Below are positions 57,727 to 64,000 of a stretch of 64,000 bases of DNA, in pieces. Position numbers and translations under genes: made by a program. The stretch lies in contig JBFWUS010000001.1 of the NCBI GenBank assembly GCA_050247155.1, positions 132,300 through 196,299 on the forward strand. Reading direction: 5' to 3'. The stretch's first letter is position 1; the number at the start of each line of letters is the position of its first letter. The stretch is from Mesorhizobium_G sp050247155. Lineage in GTDB: Bacteria > Pseudomonadota > Alphaproteobacteria > Rhizobiales > Rhizobiaceae. The notes beneath the pieces were generated by a model that searched no databases, was not told the DNA's origin, and saw only the letters and a list, made by a program, of their open reading frames with translations.

Positions 57727-58571
57727 CTGCCGATCTCCATATTGTCGATCAGACGCGTCGTGCCAAGCCACGCTGCGGCGAGGATGCGGCCGGGTTTGCC
57801 GAGCGCCCACGGCGCCAATGTGCCGCTTTCGCGCACCGCGAGATAATCGACCTTTCGGAAGCCCGCCGCCAGTATGTCGTCAGCTCCCTGCGCCAGCGTG
57901 GCGGCCTCATCCGCGCCATCTGCGAGCGCCGCGCCGGCCCGCTGCATGATTCTATTCAACTGACGGGCGATTTGCAGTTCGGCCGATGAGAGGTAGGCGT
58001 TGCGCGACGACATCGCCAAACCCTCGCTGTCGCGCACGGTCGGCGCGCCGACGATTTCGGTAGAGATGTCGAGATCGCGGCAGAGCTTTGTCACCACGCA
58101 GAGCTGCTGATAGTCCTTCTCGCCAAAAATTGCGAAATCAGGCGTCGCTTGCAGAAAGAGCTTGGCGACGACGGTCGCCACGCCGTCGAAGAACTGCGGC
58201 CGGAAATCCGTCTCCAGTCCCTCACTCGGCCCGCCAACGGAAATTTTCAGGTCGAAACCTGCTGGATACATATCCTCGCCGCCGGGCGTGTAGGCGAGAT
58301 GCGCACCGGCTGCTGTAAGCCGGTCAAGATCGGCCTGGAGTTGGCGCGGATATTTGTCCAGGTCCTCCGTCGGCGCAAACTGTTTAGGGTTGACGAAGAT
58401 CGAGACGACGCAGCGGTCGGCCGTCTTCAGTGCACGCTGCACCAGCGAGATGTGGCCATCGTGCAGCGCGCCCATGGTGGGGACCATCGCGACAGAACGC
58501 CTGTCGCGTTTCCATTCGCCGATGACACGCCGCAATTCCGCGACTGGCTTCACGACAAGAGGTTTTGTCAT
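57723..58571 (-). CDS. panC: Pantothenate synthetase
   Basis: A 282-residue enzyme that joins pantoate and beta-alanine with ATP. VPTMGALHDGHISLVQ holds the HIGH-type motif; FGEKDYQQL and MSSRNAYLS are further signatures. It overlaps panB by four bases (ATGA), an operon of two consecutive vitamin B5 genes. The length is normal. Confidence 0.96.
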   Translation of the reverse strand: MTKPLVVKPVAELRRVIGEWKRDRRSVAMVPTMGALHDGHISLVQRALKTADRCVVSIFVNPKQFAPTEDLDKYPRQLQADLDRLTAAGAHLAYTPGGEDMYPAGFDLKISVGGPSEGLETDFRPQFFDGVATVVAKLFLQATPDFAIFGEKDYQQLCVVTKLCRDLDISTEIVGAPTVRDSEGLAMSSRNAYLSSAELQIARQLNRIMQRAGAALADGADEAATLAQGADDILAAGFRKVDYLAVRESGTLAPWALGKPGRILAAAWLGTTRLIDNMEIGS

Positions 58572-59428
58572 GAGCGACTGTCCTTGTTGCGGAAGACATG
58601 GGCTTCGCCGGGAAACGTTCGACTGCGAACCTCATCAGCATAGGTCTCGACCGCTGCCGAGACGACGTCGCGCAACCGGGCATATTCCTTGACGAATTTC
58701 GGAACGCGATCGACGGTCAAGCCAAGCGCGTCGTCGGTGACAAGAATCTGGCCGTCGCACGCAGCACTGGCGCCGATGCCGATGGTGGGGATGCGAACAG
58801 CGCGCGTGATGCCTGCCGCGACATCCTCGATCGTGCCCTCGATGACCATTGCAAAAGCGCCCGCATTCTCGACGGCTTCGGCGTCGCGGTAGAGCGCAGC
58901 GACGTTGTCGTCGCTCCTGCCCTTGATCTTGTAGCCACCTTCCTTTTCGACGGATTGCGGCTGCAAGCCTATGTGACCCATCACCGGTACGCCGGCGGCG
59001 ACAATGGCCGCAATCTGAGCGGCCATATCCACTCCGCCTTCGAGTTTGACCGCGGAGCATCCGGTTTCGGCCTGAATGCGCCTGGCCGATGCTACTGCCA
59101 GATCGACGGAGGTTTCGTAGCTGCCCGCAGGCATGTCGACCACGACGCATGCGCGCTTTGCGCCGCGCATCACGGCTTGGCCGTGCAGGATCATCATGTC
59201 CATCGTCGCGCCGAGCGTATTCTGATGGCCGTGCAACACCATGGCAACGCTGTCGCCCACGAGAAGCAGCTCGCAATGCGGATCGAGCAACCGGGCGATG
59301 GGGTAGGTGTAGGCCGTCAGCGTTACTATGGGATCGCCGCCCTTGCGTGCGCGGATGTCGCCGGACGTGATCCGCCCAGCGGCCCTCAATCCAGCGGCAG
59401 CTTCCAAACCATCCCCCGATCTTCGCAA
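58568..59428 (-). CDS. panB: 3-methyl-2-oxobutanoate hydroxymethyltransferase
   Basis: A 286-residue enzyme that makes ketopantoate from 2-oxoisovalerate and methylene-THF. Signatures are VGDSVAMVLHGHQNT, KLEGG and VPVMGHIGLQPQS. No ATG is available near the start: TTG at 59428 is the longest option, but TTG at 59407 follows GGGGGATGG closely and could be the real start. It heads the panB-panC operon. Confidence 0.94.
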   Translation of the reverse strand: MRRSGDGLEAAAGLRAAGRITSGDIRARKGGDPIVTLTAYTYPIARLLDPHCELLLVGDSVAMVLHGHQNTLGATMDMMILHGQAVMRGAKRACVVVDMPAGSYETSVDLAVASARRIQAETGCSAVKLEGGVDMAAQIAAIVAAGVPVMGHIGLQPQSVEKEGGYKIKGRSDDNVAALYRDAEAVENAGAFAMVIEGTIEDVAAGITRAVRIPTIGIGASAACDGQILVTDDALGLTVDRVPKFVKEYARLRDVVSAAVETYADEVRSRTFPGEAHVFRNKDSRS

Positions 59429-59480
59429 AACGCTGGTGGACGTTTAGAAAGAGGACGCCTTCAAAGCAAGGGCTTAGCCA

Positions 59481-60224
59481 TTAACGTCCCGCGACGTGCA
59501 ATAGCGTGGTGCGCTTCTTCATCCAGACCAGGGCAAGGTATATGATTGTGCCCACGGCAAGTGCGGCAGTCCAGTCGACGTCAAAGACGGGCGTTGCTGA
59601 CGTCATCCACTCGCGGACCTGATCGATCGTGTAGAGCGATACGAGAATGGCCAGCATGCTGGAGTGCTCGCGCTTCAGCACGGTCCTGAGAGAAAACGGC
59701 ACGGCTGGCGCGATCCAGCCCGTCAGCCGCGGAGCAAACACCGGCACGCCTCGCGCCCATGTAAGATAGTCATCGCCGAACGCTGCCGTCAGAAAGCGCT
59801 CCTCGGCTGCGATGATACGTTCCAGATAGACCACGAGAAACATGGCCATCAGAAGCACGAGGCTGATGCTTTGCGTGAACAGGGCGATTCCCATGATCGT
59901 CATCGCATTGCCTAGATAGAGCGGGTTTCGGGTCAGCGAATAGATGCCGGTCGTGTTGAGGCTTTCGGCGATCTGCCGCCTCGTGTTGCGACCCGATGTG
60001 CCAGCCGGCACGAAGCCAGCTACCATGACCCGGATGCCGAGGCCTGCGAAGGCGATTGCGATGCAGATGGTTTCGTAGATCGAATCGGCCGCCGGCCCGA
60101 AGGCTATTTCGATCGGCTCGGGCTGGCTGATCGACCAGAAGACCAGCGGCGCGAAGCCGAGCAGAACATAGCTACGCCAGCGGAAAAACCAGTTTCCCTG
60201 GTCGGCGATTGCGTCAGCGATCAT
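59481..60224 (-). CDS. Isoprenylcysteine methyltransferase-like membrane protein (ICMT/PEMT family)
   Basis: A 247-residue membrane protein with about six helices. The C-terminal-half motif LNTTGIYSLTRNPLYLGNAM, with later AAEERFL and FGDDYLTWARGVPVF, matches the ICMT/PEMT methyltransferase fold that binds S-adenosylmethionine at RNP-x-Y. In bacteria the acceptor (lipid or small molecule) is rarely known. A GTG three bases earlier is an alternative start. Confidence 0.82.
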   Translation of the reverse strand: MIADAIADQGNWFFRWRSYVLLGFAPLVFWSISQPEPIEIAFGPAADSIYETICIAIAFAGLGIRVMVAGFVPAGTSGRNTRRQIAESLNTTGIYSLTRNPLYLGNAMTIMGIALFTQSISLVLLMAMFLVVYLERIIAAEERFLTAAFGDDYLTWARGVPVFAPRLTGWIAPAVPFSLRTVLKREHSSMLAILVSLYTIDQVREWMTSATPVFDVDWTAALAVGTIIYLALVWMKKRTTLLHVAGR

Positions 60225-60327
60225 CACTTGTGCTCCAAAATGGACCGCGCGCCCCTGGCGTCAATCACGAAACAAAAGTTGTTGGTTACAATCTGTGGCG
60301 GTTATGCGGCGACCCGTTCCTGGACAA

Positions 60328-60807
60328 TCAGTCCGCCAAAATGAGCGCCCAATAGCGCTTGCCAGTGGCGTCGCTGGCAGAGGCGAGGCCGTATCGGGTG
60401 TAGGCGGGGTTCAACATGTTGCGGCGATGACCGGGCGAATTCATCCAGCGTTGGAACAATTCGTCCATGCCGAAGGCGCCATAAGCGATGTTCTCTGCCG
60501 CAGCGCCTTCGATGCCGCTGCCGCGAGCGCGGCGGCCAAAGTTTTTGCCGAAGCGCGCGGTGTGGTTCATCCTCTGGGCGCCAGACATGAGCCTCGTCTG
60601 CTCAAGCGCCGCCGCCTCCAAAGTCGAATCGGGCGACAGCGCCGGTAGGCCGTTGCTCGACCTGATCGAAGCGAGATAGCTGGCGCCGGAACCGTTCTGG
60701 CCAACAGTATCGCCGACTGGCCCGCTCGACATGCAACCGCTTAGAAGCGTAAGGCCGGCGGCCGCCAACACGCCCAAGAAGGGCAGGGTGCGCCTCGTCT
60801 GCGTCAT
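60328..60807 (-). CDS. CAP domain lipoprotein
   Basis: A 159-residue exported protein. The N-terminus MTQTRRTLPFLGVLAAAGLT leads to LLSGC, a lipobox, so it is probably anchored to a membrane. The CAP/SCP domain shows MNHTARFGKNF, AAENIAYG, WMNSPGHRRNMLNPAYTRYG and YWALILAD, the usual order of conserved segments. The function of bacterial CAP proteins is unclear. An upstream start at 60828 is possible. Confidence 0.88.
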   Translation of the reverse strand: MTQTRRTLPFLGVLAAAGLTLLSGCMSSGPVGDTVGQNGSGASYLASIRSSNGLPALSPDSTLEAAALEQTRLMSGAQRMNHTARFGKNFGRRARGSGIEGAAAENIAYGAFGMDELFQRWMNSPGHRRNMLNPAYTRYGLASASDATGKRYWALILAD

Positions 60808-60971
60808 GGGTCCTTGTGTTCGTTCCATCGCGTTTTCGCTCGCGTGAGATCATGGCAAATTTTCGAGCGGCGGGGTGCGGGAAAGCGATGGAACGCTTGC
60901 CAGAGCCGCGCCAGAGAGCCATAAGGCGGGACGGCCGGCTTGATCGCCGGAGCGGAACAGGCGCGGACACG

Positions 60972-61376
60972 ATGTCGATCAAGACTTTTTTCACTCAGTT
61001 CTTCACCTGGTGGAACGGCCAGACACTGAACACGCGTTTCCATACCTGGCGCTTCGGCAAGGAAGTCGGGCAGGATGAATTCGGAAACACCTATTACGAA
61101 GGCGGGACCGACTCGGAAGGGCGAACGCGCCGCTGGGTTATCTACAACGGCTATTCGGAAGCTTCGGCCATTCCGCCCGGCTGGCATGGCTGGATGCACC
61201 ATCGCGTCGACACGCCGCCGACCAAGGAAAACTACAAGCCGCGGGAGTGGCAGAAGCCATATGTGCCGAACCTGACCGGCACGGCGCAAGCCTACCGCCC
61301 GCCGGGTTCGCTCTATTCGGGGGGCCATCGTCCGCAGGTGACCGGCGATTACGACGCTTGGACGCCAGGTAGCTGA
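60972..61376 (+). CDS. NDUFA12-like NADH:ubiquinone oxidoreductase accessory subunit
   Basis: A 134-residue protein of the NDUFA12 (B17.2) family. GQDEFGNTYYE, RRWVIYNGYSEASAIPPGWHGWMHH in parts and the end KPREWQKPYVPNLTGT are typical. It sits on the matrix-facing arm of complex I, and in alphaproteobacteria is a supernumerary subunit. The start at MSIKTFFTQFF is the family start; the frame is open upstream to 60816. Confidence 0.93.
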   Translation: MSIKTFFTQFFTWWNGQTLNTRFHTWRFGKEVGQDEFGNTYYEGGTDSEGRTRRWVIYNGYSEASAIPPGWHGWMHHRVDTPPTKENYKPREWQKPYVPNLTGTAQAYRPPGSLYSGGHRPQVTGDYDAWTPGS

Positions 61377-61482
61377 TTTCGCGCTTTAGATCGGCTTGGT
61401 TCTGTTCCCGCCACAATTGGCGGTTATCGGCGCTGTTGAAGCTGCCTGAATCGTCGGGACACGGCCGGGAAACGTCGCAACA

Positions 61483-62037
61483 ATGAAATTTCACGCGCTT
61501 TCGCATCCATTGGCTGCGGCTTGTTTTGCCGGTTCACTGTCGCTCGGCACGATGGCCGTGGCCTGGGCGCAGGACGAGCTCGGTGCGCCTGACGAGAATT
61601 CGCTGGAAGAGCTGCAAATCAATCCCGAGGAACAGCCGGCCGATCCCGACGCCGACAACAACAAGCAGCCGACGGTAAAGGGAAAGGATGTGCGGGTCGC
61701 TAATCCGGTCGCGGAATTCGCCGGTCTGGACAAGATCACCGGGCGCATCATTTCTTTCGACGTTTATGTGAATGAGACTGTGCAGTTTGGCGCCCTGCAA
61801 GTGACGCCGCGCGTCTGTTATGCGCGGCCCGATGCGGAAGAGGCCAAGACCGACACTTTTGTCGAAGTCGACGAAATCACGCTCGACCGCAAGATTCGTC
61901 GCATCTTTACAGGTTGGATGTTCGCCGAAAGCCCGGGCCTGAATGCGGTCGAGCACGCGGTCTACGACGTCTGGCTGAAAGGCTGCAAGACGAAGTCGGA
62001 TGTGCCGCCGCCTGATACTGCGAAAACGAACGGCTAG
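61483..62037 (+). CDS. DUF2155 family exported protein
   Basis: A 184-residue protein with a signal peptide (MKFHALSHPLAAACFAGSLSLGTMAVAWAQ in parts), an acidic linker (DENSLEELQINPEEQPADPDADNN in parts) and the DUF2155 core (KITGRIISFDVYVNETVQFGALQVTPRVCYAR in parts, GWMFAESPGLNAVEHAVYDVWL in parts). Two cysteines in the core may form a disulfide. The family follows the NDUFA12 gene in many rhizobial genomes. The function is unknown. Confidence 0.9.
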   Translation: MKFHALSHPLAAACFAGSLSLGTMAVAWAQDELGAPDENSLEELQINPEEQPADPDADNNKQPTVKGKDVRVANPVAEFAGLDKITGRIISFDVYVNETVQFGALQVTPRVCYARPDAEEAKTDTFVEVDEITLDRKIRRIFTGWMFAESPGLNAVEHAVYDVWLKGCKTKSDVPPPDTAKTNG

Positions 62038-62040
62038 TTT

Positions 62041-63375
62041 TTAGTCCCGAAAATCTTCTTCACGTTCGCTGGGCTGTTGCTGCTGGGCGACGCGGCCACG
62101 GCCGAAGGTGTAGCCGGTCTCGACGGCGCCCTTGCCGAACTTGTCGCGCAGGACATCGATGGCGAGTTCCGCCTGGCCGCGTTTGCGCGCCTTGATATCG
62201 ACCAGGTCCGGCGGGTCGGCGCGGCCGACGTCCGACAGGTCGTGCACGCCGATGCCGAGCAGCCGGTAACGGGTACCGTCCAGCTCCTTCTCCATCAGTT
62301 GCAGGCCGGTCTCGAAGATACGGTCCGCCAGCCGAGTGGGTGAGCCAAGCTGCCGGTTCCGGGTCTTGATCTTGAAATCGGTGGTTTTCAGCTTCAGCAC
62401 GACGGTGCGGCCGGCGATGCCGCCTTTCTTCAGCCGCGCCGAGACCTTCTCCGACAGCGCGCGCAGCACCGGAGCGAGATCCTCGCGCGATGACAGATCG
62501 ACGTTGAAGGTGGTTTCGGCCGAGACGTTTTTGGCTTCGTGGTCGGGATGCACTGTGCGCGTGTCTTGTCCGCGCGAGAGATAGTAGAGCCGGCTCCCCA
62601 TCGTGCCGTAGCGGCGCATCAAATCGTCGAGTTCCATTCGCTGAAGCTGACCTATCGTGCGGATGCCGTCCTGCTGCAGGGCGGCAGCGAAGACTTTGCC
62701 GACACCCCAGATCAACGTCACCGGCTGCTCGGCAAGGAAGGATACCGCCTCTGCTTCACCGATGACCGCAAAACCGCGCGGCTTGTTGAAGTCGGACGCG
62801 ACCTTGGCCAAAAACTTTGCGTAGGACAGGCCGACCGATACGGTCACGCCGATGTTGCGCTCGACATCGCGGGCGAAGCGAGCGAGCACCTGCGCCGGCG
62901 GCAAGCCATGCAGCTTCTCGGTACCGGCCAAGTCCAAAAAGGCTTCGTCGATAGAGATCGGCTCGACCAGCGGTGTCAGCGCCTGCATCATGCCGCGGAT
63001 CTCACGCCCGACGCGGACATATTTTTCCATATCCGGGGACACGACGATAGCGTCGGGGCAGGCCTCCAAGGCCTTGAACATCGGCATCGCGGAGCGCACG
63101 CCGCGAATGCGCGCGATGTAGCAGGCGGTAGACACGACGCCGCGCTTGCCGCCGCCGACGATTACCGGCTTGTCGCGCAGCGCCGGGTTGTCGCGCTTCT
63201 CGACAGCGGCGTAAAACGCGTCGCAGTCGATATGCGCGACGTGGAGGCGATAGAGCTCAGGGTGGCGCAGCAGGCGTGGGCTGCCACAGGCCGCGCAACG
63301 CCGCTGGATCGCCGTCTGCGGTGTCAGGCAATCACGGCAGAAACCGTGCTCCGGGTCGTTGACAGGCGCAGCCAT
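62041..63375 (-). CDS. dinB: DNA polymerase IV
   Basis: A 444-residue Y-family translesion polymerase. The metal-binding motifs are HIDCDAFYAAVEKRDNP and SIDEAFLDL; the helix-hairpin-helix and little-finger domains follow. Ahead of the polymerase is a short cysteine ribbon (FCRDC and RCAAC, residues ~12-32) of the zinc-ribbon type, as in other alphaproteobacterial DinB proteins. The start at MAAPVNDPEHG was chosen to include it; the frame reaches 63495. No LexA box was found upstream. Confidence 0.92.
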   Translation of the reverse strand: MAAPVNDPEHGFCRDCLTPQTAIQRRCAACGSPRLLRHPELYRLHVAHIDCDAFYAAVEKRDNPALRDKPVIVGGGKRGVVSTACYIARIRGVRSAMPMFKALEACPDAIVVSPDMEKYVRVGREIRGMMQALTPLVEPISIDEAFLDLAGTEKLHGLPPAQVLARFARDVERNIGVTVSVGLSYAKFLAKVASDFNKPRGFAVIGEAEAVSFLAEQPVTLIWGVGKVFAAALQQDGIRTIGQLQRMELDDLMRRYGTMGSRLYYLSRGQDTRTVHPDHEAKNVSAETTFNVDLSSREDLAPVLRALSEKVSARLKKGGIAGRTVVLKLKTTDFKIKTRNRQLGSPTRLADRIFETGLQLMEKELDGTRYRLLGIGVHDLSDVGRADPPDLVDIKARKRGQAELAIDVLRDKFGKGAVETGYTFGRGRVAQQQQPSEREEDFRD

Positions 63376-63473
63376 CGATGCGAACGTAAAGAGAACATCC
63401 TTGCCCGCGACCTTACCGCCGCATTGCTCCGGGGGCAATTGCTGATCGAGCACGGGCCTGTTGAAGACCACCA

Positions 63474-64000
63474 ATGAGCCTCGACATCCTGCCACTGACC
63501 GACGAACGCTGGCCGCTGCTGGAAGACCTGTTCGGGCCGAGAGGCGCGCATGGCGGCTGCTGGTGCATGTATTTCCGCCAGTCAGGCGCGGAATGGAAAT
63601 CGCGAACGAACGCGGGCAACAAGTCTCGGTTTCGCGATCGTGTAAGTGCCGAGCCGCCGCCAGGCTTGTTGGCGATCGACGATGGCAAGCCGGTCGGCTG
63701 GATGCAAATCGGCCCGCGGCCCGACGTGCCCAAATGGAGCAGCCAGCGCCGCGCTTCAGCGCCGCTGTTGCCGGAACATGCGGACGCCGCCGACGTCTGG
63801 GCGATTTCTTGCTTTTATGTCCGGGTTGGCCATCGCCGCGCCGGCCTGATGCACAAACTGGTCGAGGCTGGAATAGATTTTGCCAAGCGAAATGGCGCGC
63901 GTGTCGTCGAAGCCTGTCCGATCGACAAATCGCGTAATGTAGGGGTAGGCGATCTTTATGTCGGGTCGACGCAGGTGTTTGAGAAGGCCAGTTTCGAGAA
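63474..64000 (+). CDS. GNAT family N-acetyltransferase, 3' end outside window
   Basis: Translation from ATG 63474 gives MSLDILPLTDERWPLLEDLF, followed by HGGCWCMYFRQSG, LAIDDGKPVGWMQIGPR and VWAISCFYVRVGHRRAGLMHKL. The last segment is the acetyl-CoA-binding GNAT motif (R-x-x-G/A shape). No stop occurs before the window ends, so at least 175 residues are coded. The start lies 98 bases from the dinB start on the opposite strand. The substrate is unknown. Confidence 0.85.
   Translation, partial: MSLDILPLTDERWPLLEDLFGPRGAHGGCWCMYFRQSGAEWKSRTNAGNKSRFRDRVSAEPPPGLLAIDDGKPVGWMQIGPRPDVPKWSSQRRASAPLLPEHADAADVWAISCFYVRVGHRRAGLMHKLVEAGIDFAKRNGARVVEACPIDKSRNVGVGDLYVGSTQVFEKASFE

Overview
The window reads as a chromosomal segment of a Hyphomicrobiales alphaproteobacterium, most like Mesorhizobium, Aminobacter and other Phyllobacteriaceae. 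Pointers are the GC-rich coding sequence, an ATP12-type F1 chaperone, an NDUFA12-like complex I accessory protein, DUF3126 next to cysE, a BTLCP peptidase, a Zur-controlled zinc ABC transporter and abundant CTCCCC/GGGGAG palindromes. No rRNA, CRISPR array, phage module or intact insertion sequence was seen.

Region 1 (1-8.4 kb): the end of an unknown envelope protein, an ALDH7-family aldehyde dehydrogenase divergent from an HPP membrane protein, and an AT-richer islet. The islet holds a truncated repeat, a copy of the first ~40 ALDH codons and a protein with a HEPN-like R-N-x3-H motif. A DUF1428 protein, a fumarylacetoacetase-family hydrolase, two small unknown proteins and 4-hydroxyphenylpyruvate dioxygenase (hpd) follow. 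An Lrp/AsnC regulator is divergent from hpd, so tyrosine catabolism is the likely theme.

Region 2 (8.4-29.9 kb) is transport and redox: a TRAP transporter (substrate protein, small and large permease), a DUF442-type phosphatase or sulfurtransferase, znuCBA divergent from zur with twin operators, a DAO-family oxidoreductase with a RidA protein, a peptide ABC transporter with a fused two-domain ATPase plus an M20 deacylase, an L,D-transpeptidase, and a molybdenum sulfite dehydrogenase of the SoeABC type. This region holds almost all of the large palindromic repeats. One lies in frame inside the fused ATPase gene, and one lies in each of the two soe gene junctions.

Region 3 (30-51.4 kb) is mostly housekeeping: gltX, comEC, a DEAD-box helicase, nadK, tRNA-Thr(TGT), ccdA, glmU-glmS, a DUF4160/DUF2442-HTH pair, crcB, an RluA-type pseudouridine synthase, a DMT exporter, ATP12, a secreted M20D amidohydrolase, a crotonase-fold protein lacking both classical glutamates, cysE, DUF3126 and a gamma-carbonic anhydrase.

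Region 4 (51.4-64 kb): a BTLCP peptidase, a tandem PilZ protein and a PAS_5 protein (possible c-di-GMP/adhesion links), a candidate small RNA or attenuator, rhomboid protease, CBS protein, gatB, GNAT, panC-panB, a membrane methyltransferase-like protein, a CAP lipoprotein, NDUFA12, DUF2155, dinB and a GNAT gene cut by the right edge. Nothing here is a clear new multi-gene system. The best leads are the in-frame palindrome, the HEPN-like islet, the DUF4160/DUF2442-HTH module and the hairpin over the FAH ribosome-binding site.
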